64,000 bases of DNA. Origin: Myroides odoratus DSM 2801 (GTDB taxonomy: Bacteria; Bacteroidota; Bacteroidia; Flavobacteriales; Flavobacteriaceae). The position numbers and the translations under genes were made by a program. Positions 44,373 through 54,167 of the stretch are shown here, piece after piece. Under the pieces are notes generated by a model that ran no database searches, had not been told where the DNA came from, and saw only the letters and a program-made list of their open reading frames with translations. The stretch lies in NCBI RefSeq assembly GCF_000243275.1, contig NZ_CM001437.1, positions 2,611,812 to 2,675,811 on the forward strand, read 5' to 3'. Within the stretch, counting starts at the first letter, position 1. Every line of letters starts with the position of its first letter.

Positions 44373-46529
44373 TTATTTTTTGTCTTTTTTGGGATTTACC
44401 AATTTCATCTCATTTATCAGGTGTTTTGCGTCTGCAAACTTGTCGATAATGAATAAAATATAGCGTGCATCTACCATAATGTTTCTACAGATAGCTGGAT
44501 CATAATAAATGTCACTCATCGTTCCTTCCCAAACGCGGTCAAAGTTTAACCCAATTAAGTTTCCGTGTGCATCAATAGCCGGACTTCCTGAGTTTCCTCC
44601 TGTTGTGTGGTTGGTTGCGATGAAGTTTATAGGTAGTTTACCATCTTCTGCATAAGCTCCGTAATCTTTAGCTTGATATAGTTCAACTAATTTTGCAGGT
44701 ACATCAAACTCATAATCTCCAGGAACATATTTTTCCATAATTCCATCTAAATGAGTAACAGGCTCATAATAAATAGCATCTTTTGGTGCATATCCATCTA
44801 CTTTACCGTAAGTAACACGTAGTGTACTGTTTGCATCAGGGAAAATTCTAGCATCAGGATAAAGCTCTAATTGCGCTTTCATATAGGTACGCTGTAGTGC
44901 TTTAATCTCTAAATCTAAAGCCTCATATTGTGGTAAAATAGCTGTTTGGTAGTTTTCAATTAAGCTTTTAGCAAAAACATAGCCTTTATCAGCTAATAAA
45001 GCAGCTTTGACTTGTTTTGCATCTCCACTTAATAATTCTTTAAGCCCTTCATACGAAGTTAATTTACTGTTGGTGTAAATGTCCTTTGTTAAAGCTGCTA
45101 CATCTGCTTGTTGTAATTCAGGAGCTAAATATGCTTTTGGCGCTTTCTCCTTATATAAGGTTACAATAGCTTTGAATACATCTTGATCTACATCTTTGTT
45201 GTAATTTTTGTAGAAACGCTCTTGTGAACGCAACAAGTTTGCTTTTCTACTTTGGAATTGAGCTTCATTGTTTAATGCGCTTTCAACACCATATACACGC
45301 CAAGCTGCTGCTAACAACTCTCCATTGCGTAAGGCTACTTCCATGAAGTAATCTCTACTTAATGAATAAGGAGCAATCTGTTGGTATAATTTTTCAAATT
45401 GAGGTAAAATTGCGGTATACTCTTTTGCATTTTTGCTTTTCTTCGCACGTACAATGAAATCTTGCTCGAATGCTTTTTTCGCTGCTACAGCATTACTCTT
45501 TTTTAATCCTTGACTTTCTCCAATCCACTTTTTCCAGTAGTTGGCAGTACCTGCATATTTAGAAGCATATTGAATTTTAATCGCTTGGTCATTACGCATG
45601 TATTCATCTGTAATTTTCAAAGCAACATCGCGTACTCCAATTTTTGCTGGGTTCAAATCATTGATGATTTGCTCGATAGCATAAGAAGGTAAATATTCTT
45701 GTGTTTGACCTGGGTATCCAAATACCATAGTGAAATCATCTTGTGCTACTCCATCTAATGAAATAGGGAAGAAGTGTTTCGGTGTATAGGGTACGTTGTC
45801 TTTTGAATAGGCCGCTGGACGGTTGTTTTTATCTGCGTAAATACGGAACAAAGAAAAATCTCCTGTATGACGTGGCCATACCCAGTTATCTGTGTCAGAT
45901 CCGAATTTACCGATTGATGAAGGCGGAGCTCCAACTAAACGCACATCTTTAAAGGTTTCTGTAACAAATAAAATGTACTGATTTCCTTCATAGAAAGATT
46001 TAATCTTGTTCTCTTGCCAATCCTTTTTTGGGAAGGTAGCAACAGTACGCGAAATGTTCGCGTTGATTTTTTCTTGTTTTTGGGTTTCAGTATCTTTCGC
46101 TTTTACTCCATGCATGACTGCACTTGTCACGTCTTCAATACGCACAATGAAAGTTACTTCCAAATTGTCGTTTGGCAATTCTTCTGCTTGTGATTTAGCC
46201 CAGAAACCATCTGCTAAATAATCGTGCTCTACTGAAGAGTGTGCCTGAATTTGACCATATCCACAGTGGTGGTTTGTCAATAGTAATCCTTGAGGAGAAA
46301 TAACCTCTGATGTACATCCACCATTAAAGTGTGGAACAGCATCTTTCATGCTTGAATTATTCACATCATAAATATCCTGAATGGACATTTTCATTCCTAA
46401 GGTCGTCATTTCCTTTTCATTCATTCCCTCAAGCAAAGAAGGAATCCACATACCTCCTTGTTGTGCATAAACAGGAACAATAAGAAGTGCAACGAGCAGT
46501 TTAAATGCGTTTTTAAGTCTTAAGTTCAT
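44373..46529 (-). CDS. dpp11: S46 dipeptidyl-peptidase, DPP11 type
   Basis: The 718-aa periplasmic peptidase has a signal peptide (cleavage near VYAQQ) and the S46 fold. Catalytic His lies in LLTNHHCGYG (87/88), the Asp probably in RHTGDFSLF, and Ser647 in TGGNSGSPAID. The residue 18 positions after the Ser is Arg665, in GLNFDRVWEGT. In Porphyromonas gingivalis DPP11, Ser655 and Arg673 have the same spacing and the Arg selects Asp/Glu at P1, while DPP7 has Gly there. So this enzyme should release dipeptides with acidic P1 residues from peptides, feeding amino-acid catabolism. It is monocistronic. Confidence 0.9.
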   Translation of the reverse strand: MNLRLKNAFKLLVALLIVPVYAQQGGMWIPSLLEGMNEKEMTTLGMKMSIQDIYDVNNSSMKDAVPHFNGGCTSEVISPQGLLLTNHHCGYGQIQAHSSVEHDYLADGFWAKSQAEELPNDNLEVTFIVRIEDVTSAVMHGVKAKDTETQKQEKINANISRTVATFPKKDWQENKIKSFYEGNQYILFVTETFKDVRLVGAPPSSIGKFGSDTDNWVWPRHTGDFSLFRIYADKNNRPAAYSKDNVPYTPKHFFPISLDGVAQDDFTMVFGYPGQTQEYLPSYAIEQIINDLNPAKIGVRDVALKITDEYMRNDQAIKIQYASKYAGTANYWKKWIGESQGLKKSNAVAAKKAFEQDFIVRAKKSKNAKEYTAILPQFEKLYQQIAPYSLSRDYFMEVALRNGELLAAAWRVYGVESALNNEAQFQSRKANLLRSQERFYKNYNKDVDQDVFKAIVTLYKEKAPKAYLAPELQQADVAALTKDIYTNSKLTSYEGLKELLSGDAKQVKAALLADKGYVFAKSLIENYQTAILPQYEALDLEIKALQRTYMKAQLELYPDARIFPDANSTLRVTYGKVDGYAPKDAIYYEPVTHLDGIMEKYVPGDYEFDVPAKLVELYQAKDYGAYAEDGKLPINFIATNHTTGGNSGSPAIDAHGNLIGLNFDRVWEGTMSDIYYDPAICRNIMVDARYILFIIDKFADAKHLINEMKLVNPKKDKK

Positions 46530-47244
46530 AAAAGTGTTCGTTATTTTTTTATTTCAGGCAAGATACAACTATTCAGGTAATAGGAGCTACGGTTTGCGTA
46601 TCCATCCACTATTTTAAGTGTATTTTGAGAAAAATAAACACCGTGTTAAATGCCGATGTGTCGTTTTATTCGATTTTTAGGAAAGAGTAGTGCGAAAAAT
46701 AGAACAATAGTTTAGAATTGTTATTTTTCCTCTAATGATGGAGGTGAAGTGACGATTAGCAGCGATGAACGCTCATTTTCTTACTGTGAGATTAAACAAA
46801 ATAAAAGCGATAATTCAACTGTGAAAATAGAAAAGGAAAGATGGACTAGGGATGTTAAAAAAAAATCGTTTTCCCAAGGCTTTATAAGATAAGTAAAGGA
46901 AGTGGGAGCCTAGGTAAAGATTGAGATCGTTTAAAAAATAAATAATCTTAAGGTGCGAGTTTAATTTAACAAATAGTACTAAAGGTGTTGTGTCAATCAA
47001 TAATTTGCCTTATATTGCTCGTTCGGTATTCATATAATTTTTATATACCTCTAACTTTCTATAAGTTACCTATAGTGTAATTATTAATTCATATTATAAA
47101 AGGTAAGTAAACAAAAGTGTTTACTTACCTTTTTTTCGTTTTATAGGTAAGAACCAACTCTACTTTTTTACAGTTATCAACAATTTATTACTTAGGTAAT
47201 AGAACGTAATGTTAATAACTTTTTAATGTATAAAAAAGCTTTTT
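46530..47244. other. 715-base stretch without a confident gene
   Basis: No ATG-started frame with convincing coding character is visible. A plus-strand frame of about 56 codons without a start (about 46714-46892, containing GGEVTISSDERSFSYCEIKQ) has protein-like composition and may be the end of a dead gene. A perfect hairpin with T run lies at 47098-47137. Confidence 0.4.
47098..47137 (+). terminator. Orphan terminator hairpin
   Basis: A stem of about 15 bp (AAAGGTAAGTAAACA / TGTTTACTTACCTTT) is followed by a T run on the plus strand. No gene upstream on that strand explains it. Confidence 0.75.
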
Positions 47245-48498
47245 TTACTGTAACTTATTGAATATGTGGTTAAATATCTTGTTTGTCGCATCTTTATTAC
47301 TTAGGATAAAGGTAGAGCTGATGTGGTTTAATTCACAACGTAATGTGTCATTTGTTAATAACTTGGTCAAATTGTTGATAAAGTCGCCTTCATTGTTAAT
47401 AACTATACAACTGCCTAATTGAATTAAGTCTTTGGCTTCTTGAAACTTCTTGTAATTCGGACCAATTAGAATAGGAACCCCAAAAGTAGCCGCTTCTAAG
47501 ATGTTGTGAATACCTGCTCCAAAACCCCCACCAACATATGCTATTGTAGCATAGCTATACGCTTTAGTTAACAAACTATAGGCATCAATAATATAGACCT
47601 GCGTTTGAGCTAAATTGGTCGTGCCTGGAATATAGTTGGAATGGAGTTGTTTGGGTTTCTCAATGGATTGATAGAGTTGATTGATCTGCTCTGGTTTAAT
47701 ATTGTGTGGAGCGATGACAAATTTGAGGGTGTCATCCTGTGTTTGATTGATGTAATCAACGATGATCTTTTCATCTTGTGGCCATGAACTCCCCACTACA
47801 ATTGTTTTTTGGGTTTTACCCTGTGTTAGTTCTTCTAAAAAAGCCAAGGTATTATCGTTTTCTAAAATCTGACTTACCCGATCAAAACGCGTATCGCCAA
47901 CTACGGTACTATTGTTAAGTTGAATAGAGGCAAGAAGTGCACGTGATTCTTCATTTTGAACAAAGAAATAAGTGAAGGCATGCAAGGCATTTCTGTAAAA
48001 ACCACCATACCATTTAAAAAATACCTGATTGGGTCTGAAAATACCAGAAACCAAGTACGTTTCAATTTGTTGTTTTTTTAGTTGATTGAGGTAATTCGGC
48101 CAATATTCATATTTGACAAAAAATACTTTTTCTGGGTGAACGAGTTTCAAAAAGGTTTGGGCATTGCTTTTTGTATCCATAGGAAGATACAAGGTCGCAT
48201 CAGCGATGGTGTTATTTTTTTTAACTTCATACCCGGAAGGAGAAAAGAAGGTTAAAACAATTTTATGTGTAGGAAATTGTTGCTTCAGTTTTTCCATGAT
48301 TGGTAAACCTTGTTCGTATTCTCCCAAAGAGGCTACGTGAATCCAAAAGACGCGATCGCTAGGTTGAATCTGTTGCTTTAAAATAGCAAAAGAAGCTTTT
48401 CGTCCTTGAACAAATAAGGTAATCTTTTTATTAAATAAGGCAATCAGATGCAAGACTGCAGTGGCGATATGAATAAGTAGATTATAAAGAAATAGCAT
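47245..48498 (-). CDS. waaA: 3-deoxy-D-manno-octulosonic acid (Kdo) transferase
   Basis: The 417-aa GT-B enzyme adds Kdo to the lipid A precursor at the inner membrane. It has an N-terminal membrane anchor (LLIHIATAVLHLIALF), the acceptor-site part WIHVASLGEYEQGLPIMEKL with FVKYEYWPNYLNQL, and the C-terminal CMP-Kdo part VVGSSWPQDEKII and GFGAGIHNILEAATFGVP. Key motifs are complete. It is divergent from the DegT aminotransferase gene. Confidence 0.95.
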   Translation of the reverse strand: MLFLYNLLIHIATAVLHLIALFNKKITLFVQGRKASFAILKQQIQPSDRVFWIHVASLGEYEQGLPIMEKLKQQFPTHKIVLTFFSPSGYEVKKNNTIADATLYLPMDTKSNAQTFLKLVHPEKVFFVKYEYWPNYLNQLKKQQIETYLVSGIFRPNQVFFKWYGGFYRNALHAFTYFFVQNEESRALLASIQLNNSTVVGDTRFDRVSQILENDNTLAFLEELTQGKTQKTIVVGSSWPQDEKIIVDYINQTQDDTLKFVIAPHNIKPEQINQLYQSIEKPKQLHSNYIPGTTNLAQTQVYIIDAYSLLTKAYSYATIAYVGGGFGAGIHNILEAATFGVPILIGPNYKKFQEAKDLIQLGSCIVINNEGDFINNLTKLLTNDTLRCELNHISSTFILSNKDATNKIFNHIFNKLQ

Positions 48499-48568
48499 AG
48501 GGAATAGTTTATCTAGCGAAATTACGTTTCTTTTAGTAAAGAAAAGATTTTTGAAGTAAAGAAATTAG

Positions 48569-48576
48569 TATTTTTG
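48569..48576 (+). promoter_or_regulatory. Possible -7 box of the DegT aminotransferase gene
   Basis: TATTTTTG fits the box. A TTG lies only 15 bases upstream (48551-48553), shorter than usual. Confidence 0.4.
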
Positions 48577-48663
48577 TAGCTGTAAAACATATCGACAGTC
48601 AAGTTGTTTGGCTCTAAAATAAGGAGGAGCCAAAGACTTTGAGATACTACTAAATCCAATGTG

Positions 48664-49794
48664 ATGAAACAAATTCAAATGGTTGACTTAAAAAGTCAAT
48701 ATGAAGGAATTAAAGAAGAAGTAAATCAATCTTTCCAAGAAGTTTTAGAATCTTCTGCATTTATCAACGGACCTCAAGTGCATACTTTTCAAGCTAATTT
48801 AGAAAAGTATTTAGGGGTAAAGCACGTAATTCCATGTGCAAATGGAACTGATGCATTACAGATTGCTATGATGGGACTAGGGTTACAACCTGGTGATGAG
48901 GTAATCACAGCTGATTTTACTTTTGCTGCAACAGTGGAGGTAATTGCCTTATTACAGTTGACTCCTGTTTTAGTGGATGTTTGTCCAGATAGCATGAATA
49001 TTGATGTAGAAGCGATTAAAAAAGCAATCACTCCTAAAACGAAAGCAATTGTACCTGTACACTTATTTGGGAACGTAGCTAACATGGAGGAAATCATGAA
49101 AATTGCTGCTGAGCACAATTTATATGTAATTGAAGATAATGCACAAGGTATTGGAGCAAGCTATGCTTTTTCAGATGGTAAAAAAGTAAAAACGGGAGGA
49201 ATTGCTCATGTTGGAGCAACATCGTTCTTCCCTTCTAAAAACTTAGGTTGCTATGGGGATGGTGGAGCTATTTTTACAAATGATGACGAATTAGCACATA
49301 TCATTCGCGGAATTGTAAATCATGGAATGTATGAGCGTTACCACCACGATGTTGTTGGAGTGAACTCTCGTTTAGATAGTTTACAAGCAGCAGTATTAAA
49401 CGCAAAATTACCGCGTTTAGATCAATACAACAAAGCAAGAAGAGAAGCAGCAGCTCAATATTCTGCAGCTTTAGCGAATCATCCGAATGTAATTACGCCA
49501 AAAGTAGAAGGGGATGATGATAGTCATGTATTCCACCAATACACCTTGCGTATCGTGAATGCAGATAGAAATGCATTGATGGCACATTTACAAGGAAAAG
49601 GAATTCCTTGCGCAATTTATTACCCAATTCCATTGCACAATCAAAAGGCATATCTAGATCCTCGTTATAAGGAAGAAGATTTTCCAGTAACCAATCAATT
49701 GGTGAAAGAGGTATTGTCATTACCGATGCACTCTGAATTAGAAGCAGATCAAATTAAATTTATCACGGACGAGATTAAAGCATTTTTAGGATAG
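48664..49794 (+). CDS. DegT/DnrJ/EryC1/StrS-family PLP aminotransferase
   Basis: The 376-aa enzyme has the fold-type I sugar aminotransferase pattern: CANGTDALQIAMMGLG near the N-terminus, an EDNAQGIGASY Asp-Asn segment, the PLP lysine Lys192 in FFPSKNLGCYGDGG, and NSRLDSLQAAVL. These enzymes put an amino group on keto-sugar nucleotides for LPS, O-antigen or glycoprotein sugars. The divergent neighbour waaA supports an envelope glycan role. I chose ATG 48664 over the GTG three bases earlier. Confidence 0.92.
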   Translation: MKQIQMVDLKSQYEGIKEEVNQSFQEVLESSAFINGPQVHTFQANLEKYLGVKHVIPCANGTDALQIAMMGLGLQPGDEVITADFTFAATVEVIALLQLTPVLVDVCPDSMNIDVEAIKKAITPKTKAIVPVHLFGNVANMEEIMKIAAEHNLYVIEDNAQGIGASYAFSDGKKVKTGGIAHVGATSFFPSKNLGCYGDGGAIFTNDDELAHIIRGIVNHGMYERYHHDVVGVNSRLDSLQAAVLNAKLPRLDQYNKARREAAAQYSAALANHPNVITPKVEGDDDSHVFHQYTLRIVNADRNALMAHLQGKGIPCAIYYPIPLHNQKAYLDPRYKEEDFPVTNQLVKEVLSLPMHSELEADQIKFITDEIKAFLG

Positions 49795-49807
49795 TCCTTG
49801 AACCCGA

Positions 49808-49840
49808 TAAAAAAAGCCTTGAGAAATCAAGGCTTTTTTA
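49808..49840. terminator. Bidirectional terminator between the DegT and MFS genes
   Basis: A 13-bp stem (AAAAAAGCCTTGA / TCAAGGCTTTTTT) with A and T runs lies between convergent genes. Confidence 0.85.
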
Positions 49841-49841
49841 T

Positions 49842-51023
49842 TTATGTTTTTTGAGTCAGTGTATTGATGAGCAAGGAACATAGGGCGCAAGCCGCTAAGG
49901 AGAGTGCTACAACATACATAGAACCATTGTTTAGTGTATTTAATAGGACAGAAGTCAAAAAGGTAAACGCCAATTGAGAAGCCCCAAATAGGGCAGAGGC
50001 AATACCCGATTCTGCTTTAAATGGCGATAAAGCCAAAGTGGTTGAAGTAGGAAAAAGCATCCCCAAAGGCAAAACAAAAAAGAAAAGCGGTACCAATTGG
50101 AAATAAATGGAGGCATCTGTTACAATGAACCCAAACAAGACCAAAGCCGAAATTAATTGTATGCTAGTACCTAAGGTTATGATTTGCTTCGGTTCTAGGC
50201 GTTTTCTTAAAAAAGAGGAGGTAAGGAATGAACCGACCATTAAGCCACAAGAATTCACCATAAAAACGATGCTAAAGGCCGTACTGCTCAATCCTCCAAC
50301 TTCCATCACCAGTACAGGAGAATTGGAAATGTAAAGCATCAAACAACTGAAGGCGATACTTCCAACCAAGGTATAGGTAATGAATGTTTTGTTTTCAAAA
50401 AGCCTCAAGTAGTTTTGAATGATGGATTTTACTTCTAAAGAAGGCAAGCGATTAGAAAAGTCTTCTTTTAAAAAGGTAAACGTCATGGCAATACTAAAAA
50501 GAGCAAACACCCCCATAGCAGTAAAAATATGAGGCCAATCAAAGTATTTGAGTACAGCATTTCCTAAAATGGGCGCCACAATAGGGGCAACTCCACCAAC
50601 AAGGGCTAAGATGCTAAATATCTTGAGTGTTTTGTCTTTATCGAATCGCTTATTGACAATAGAACGTGCAATGACAAGTCCTCCGCTACTTCCAAAAGCT
50701 TGTAAAAAACGATATGCCCACATCATTTTGATATCAGACACATACAAACAAGCAAAAGAAGTGAGGATAAAAATACTTAAGGATAGAATAATAGGCTTTT
50801 TAGCTCCATATTTATCTGATATTGGTCCCCAAAACAATTGACCTACTGCTAAGCCTCCTAAGAAGGTTGATAAAGATATTTGAACATAGCTTACGTCTGT
50901 TTGTAGATCAGTAGCTATTTTTGGAAAAGCAGGTAAATACATGTCAATAGCTAACGGGCCTAAAGCGGTTAAGCTAGCGAGTGTAAAGATTAATACCCAT
51001 TCTTGAAGTGATAATTTTTCCAC
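49842..51023 (-). CDS. Bcr/CflA-type MFS drug efflux transporter
   Basis: The 393-aa protein has about 12 membrane helices. The MFS motif A is present as LFWGPISDKYGAKKPI after helix 2, and LASLTALGPLAIDMYLPAFP in helix 1 is the Bcr/CflA signature. Such proton-driven pumps export drugs or cysteine/dipeptides. The open frame starts with GTG (51021-51023); no better ATG is available upstream. It is a single gene, convergent with the aminotransferase gene. Confidence 0.9.
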   Translation of the reverse strand: MEKLSLQEWVLIFTLASLTALGPLAIDMYLPAFPKIATDLQTDVSYVQISLSTFLGGLAVGQLFWGPISDKYGAKKPIILSLSIFILTSFACLYVSDIKMMWAYRFLQAFGSSGGLVIARSIVNKRFDKDKTLKIFSILALVGGVAPIVAPILGNAVLKYFDWPHIFTAMGVFALFSIAMTFTFLKEDFSNRLPSLEVKSIIQNYLRLFENKTFITYTLVGSIAFSCLMLYISNSPVLVMEVGGLSSTAFSIVFMVNSCGLMVGSFLTSSFLRKRLEPKQIITLGTSIQLISALVLFGFIVTDASIYFQLVPLFFFVLPLGMLFPTSTTLALSPFKAESGIASALFGASQLAFTFLTSVLLNTLNNGSMYVVALSLAACALCSLLINTLTQKT

Positions 51024-51039
51024 GGTTTTTAATGAAATA

Positions 51040-51075
51040 GAAAATCCTTGACACTTTTGGAATCAAGGATTTTAT
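51040..51075 (-). terminator. Terminator of fabD
   Basis: The 11-bp stem AAAATCCTTGA / TCAAGGATTTT lies 21 bases after the fabD stop codon; the following T run is short. Confidence 0.65.
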
Positions 51076-51094
51076 AAGTATGGTTAGTTGAATT

Positions 51095-51967
51095 TTAGAT
51101 GTTGAAAGTCTCAGCGTCTTTATCAATTTTTTTGATTAAGCCGGTTAAAACTTTTCCTGGGCCTACTTCTGTAAATGAAGTTGCTCCATCTGCAATCATT
51201 TGTTGTACTGCTTGTGTCCATTTTACAGGAGCTGTCAATTGTACAATAAGATTGTTTTTAATTACTTCTGGGTCACTTACTGCGTGAGCAGGTACATTTT
51301 GATATACTGGACAAGAAGGTTGGTTGAATGTTGTTGCTTCAATTGCAGCAGCTAATTCTGTTCTCGCTGGTTCCATCATAGGCGAGTGGAATCCTCCACC
51401 TACAGGAAGTAATAGCGCTCTTTTTGCACCAGCTTCTTTTAATTTTTCACATGCTTTTTCTACTGCCGTTGTTTCTCCAGAGATAACCAATTGACCTGGG
51501 CAGTTGTAGTTTGCTGCAACAACAACACCGTCAATTTCGCTGCATACTTGTTCTACAATCGCATCTTCTAAACCTAATACAGCAGCCATTGTTGAAGGGG
51601 TAATTTCGCATGCTTTTTGCATCGCCATAGCTCTTTGATATACTAATTTTAAAGCATCTTCAAAAGCTAAGGTACCATTAGCAACTAAAGCCGAAAATTC
51701 ACCTAATGAATGCCCTGCAACCATCTCTGGATTAAAGTTCTCAATTGTTTTTGCTAATATAACAGAATGTAAAAATACAGCAGGTTGTGTAACTTTCGTT
51801 TCTTTTAATTGTTCTGCAGTTCCTTCAAACATAATGTCTGTGATATTGAACCCAAGAATGTCGTTTGCTTTGTCGAATAGTTCTTTTGCAATTGCTGAAC
51901 TTTCGTATAAATCTTTACCCATTCCAGTGAATTGAGCACCTTGACCAGGGAAAACGTATGCTTTCAT
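51095..51967 (-). CDS. fabD: Malonyl-CoA:ACP transacylase
   Basis: FabD loads malonyl groups on acyl carrier protein for fatty-acid synthesis. The 290-aa protein begins MKAYVFPGQGAQFTGMG, has the nucleophile Ser87 in VAGHSLGEFSAL and the catalytic His194 in GGFHSPMMEPA. The length is standard. It is not next to other fab genes here; it follows the ppiD-like gene, from which a terminator separates it. Confidence 0.96.
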   Translation of the reverse strand: MKAYVFPGQGAQFTGMGKDLYESSAIAKELFDKANDILGFNITDIMFEGTAEQLKETKVTQPAVFLHSVILAKTIENFNPEMVAGHSLGEFSALVANGTLAFEDALKLVYQRAMAMQKACEITPSTMAAVLGLEDAIVEQVCSEIDGVVVAANYNCPGQLVISGETTAVEKACEKLKEAGAKRALLLPVGGGFHSPMMEPARTELAAAIEATTFNQPSCPVYQNVPAHAVSDPEVIKNNLIVQLTAPVKWTQAVQQMIADGATSFTEVGPGKVLTGLIKKIDKDAETFNI

Positions 51968-51996
51968 ATGTATCGTGTTAAATATAGAATTCAGGG

Positions 51997-52004
51997 CAAA
52001 AATA
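51997..52004 (-). promoter_or_regulatory. -7 box of fabD
   Basis: TATTTTTG on the minus strand, 29 bases before the ATG. No TTG partner at normal distance. Confidence 0.45.
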
Positions 52005-52035
52005 AGGTATTTTTCTTAGTTAAACGAAAAGGAAT

Positions 52036-52066
52036 AAAAAAAGCCATCTAATCGTAGATGGCTTTT
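52036..52066 (-). terminator. Terminator of the ppiD-like gene
   Basis: The 9-bp stem AGCCATCTA / TAGATGGCT with flanking A/T is followed by seven T on the minus strand. Confidence 0.85.
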
Positions 52067-52073
52067 GATATGA

Positions 52074-54167
52074 TTATTGGATCATTCCAATTCTGTTGTC
52101 TTTAATTTTAGCTTGTTCTTTCAGTGCTTGTAACACTTTAGTAGAAGCACCCATGCGAACTACATTTTCAGTTTTTGTTTTATAACTGTTATAGTTGTTT
52201 AAATCTGGTGCTAGAGTAACACGAGTTGTTTTTACCATATAAACTCCATTTACTCCGTCAATTGGTTTTGAACTTTGATTCAAAGCTGTTCCGAAAGCTG
52301 TTCCTACTACTAATGGTTCATTACCAATATTTGTAATTAATGGATTTTGTCTTGTTACATCCATAATTAAGGAAACAGAAGCGTTCGTTTGTTTAGCTAC
52401 TTCTTCTACTGTGGCAGCTGTCATTTTTTGTCTAATGATTTGAGCTTTTTTCTCATTCATTAAGATTGGCTCAACAATTTTTCTAGCTTCTTCAATTGGC
52501 AATAAACCAGTGTTGTTTGTTGAAGCTAAAGTAGCGATGATATAACCATCAGGAATGTCAAAACGCTTTACATCTCCATCTTTAGTCTCTTTGTTGAATG
52601 CCCAAGAAACAATCTCACTTCTTGCTCCAACTGCTTGTAAGTATTCATCAAAAGGACGAACTGTTACGTTTTGTTGAACAACTGCATTTACTTTTTCAGC
52701 CTCTGCTACTAAGTTTCCTGAAGTTGCAGCAGATTCAATATTTGTTGCTTTTGCGAATACTTCGTCAGCTGTTGCTTCTGAAGCTTCTACTTTTCTAGCC
52801 AATGTAGCAATTTGTACACCTTCTGATTTTCCTAATACTTGAATTACGTGGAATCCATAGTCTGTTTCAACTACTCCAATTTTACCTGTAGCGTTGTTGA
52901 AGATGAAATCTTCGAAAGGTTTAACCATTTGCCCTTTAGCGATATCTTCGTATTTACCACCGTTTGCTTTTGATCCTGGATCTTCTGATTCAGCTTGAGC
53001 TAATTCAGCAAAGTTCGCTGCAGTAGCTTTTTTCAAAATTTCATCCGCTTTTGCTTTTGCTTCTTCTTTTGTTCTAGTAGCAGCACTTTGAGGTGCACCA
53101 GCATACGAAATTAAGATGTGAGCAGCATTTACTTTTGCTCCAGCTTTTTTACCTACCATACGAGAAATACAGTAATGGTCATTGAATAAATACGGACCAA
53201 ATACTTCTCCTGTAGGTAAGTTATATAATTGTTCTTGGAATTCTAATGGTAAATCTTTTTTAGCATAATAAACGCTATCAAATTTTACATCTGAATTTGC
53301 ATTGATAAAAGCAACTAAGTCTTTTGTTGCTTTAAAACCTGCAATTGTATCGTTCTTTTTAGTTTCAGCATTGTATTGAACTGTTGGCTTTAAGAAAGCT
53401 TCAACCGTTTCTTTTACATCTTCTTTGTCTTTTTCAGAAGGTGTGCTTTCAACATAAGCATAGGTTAATTCACGTGTAGGTTCAGATTTGAATCTATTTT
53501 CGTGTTTTTTCATATAACCTGTAATTTCTGAATCACTTACTTTCGCTTGATCATCATTGATTGTGCTATATGGAACAGTTACATAGTCAAAAGTTACTTT
53601 GCTATTTTCACCGTGGTAAGAATATTTTGCTTCTGTTTGTGTTGTGTATACTCCACCTTTTACCAAGGCATTGTACATTTGTTGTAAACCGAATTTTTCC
53701 AACTCAACTTCATAGCTTAACCAAGCTTGCCATTGTTCTGGTCCAGCTTGTTTCATTGCCATAACCCAAGCATTAAACTTAGCCATGTCGAATTGTCCTA
53801 ATTGATTTTGGAATTCAGGACTATTAGCAAACATAGGGTTGGTTTTCACTACGTTGATTAATTGATCCTTTCCAATTTGTAAACCTAATTTTTCGAACTC
53901 CGTTTTTAGCAGTATATTATTCACTTCGGTATTCCAAACCATTTGATAGGCTTGATTTCTACTCATTTGATTCCCTTGCTCCGCTTGGGAAACTTTCTGT
54001 TGAAAAATCTGCGTATTGATATCTTCACCATTTACGCTTCCAATATTTCTTGAAGAACCAGCACCTCCGCTTCTAACTACGTCTCCAATAACGAATGCTA
54101 ATAAAGCAATACCAATTACTGCAATTAACAGCGCCGACTTTTGTCTAATTTTTGATAAAACTGCCAT
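52074..54167 (-). CDS. ppiD: PpiD-like periplasmic peptidyl-prolyl isomerase/chaperone
   Basis: The 697-aa protein has a short cytoplasmic start, one membrane helix (ALLIAVIGIALLAFVIGDVV, about residues 12-32) and a large periplasmic part. That part has an N-terminal SurA-like domain (about 40-180) and a parvulin rotamase domain (about 340-440; VNAAHILISYAG, then GKYEDIAKGQMVKPFEDF and DYGFHVIQVL). PpiD sits at the Sec translocon and helps newly exported proteins fold. A further C-terminal region of about 200 residues looks like a second, degenerate rotamase unit. It is transcribed alone. Confidence 0.87.
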   Translation of the reverse strand: MAVLSKIRQKSALLIAVIGIALLAFVIGDVVRSGGAGSSRNIGSVNGEDINTQIFQQKVSQAEQGNQMSRNQAYQMVWNTEVNNILLKTEFEKLGLQIGKDQLINVVKTNPMFANSPEFQNQLGQFDMAKFNAWVMAMKQAGPEQWQAWLSYEVELEKFGLQQMYNALVKGGVYTTQTEAKYSYHGENSKVTFDYVTVPYSTINDDQAKVSDSEITGYMKKHENRFKSEPTRELTYAYVESTPSEKDKEDVKETVEAFLKPTVQYNAETKKNDTIAGFKATKDLVAFINANSDVKFDSVYYAKKDLPLEFQEQLYNLPTGEVFGPYLFNDHYCISRMVGKKAGAKVNAAHILISYAGAPQSAATRTKEEAKAKADEILKKATAANFAELAQAESEDPGSKANGGKYEDIAKGQMVKPFEDFIFNNATGKIGVVETDYGFHVIQVLGKSEGVQIATLARKVEASEATADEVFAKATNIESAATSGNLVAEAEKVNAVVQQNVTVRPFDEYLQAVGARSEIVSWAFNKETKDGDVKRFDIPDGYIIATLASTNNTGLLPIEEARKIVEPILMNEKKAQIIRQKMTAATVEEVAKQTNASVSLIMDVTRQNPLITNIGNEPLVVGTAFGTALNQSSKPIDGVNGVYMVKTTRVTLAPDLNNYNSYKTKTENVVRMGASTKVLQALKEQAKIKDNRIGMIQ

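Noticed and set aside
46815..47000. 61-aa minus-strand frame upstream of the DPP11 gene
   Set aside because: Composition is that of random AT-rich sequence, with no homology or signals; not listed as a gene.
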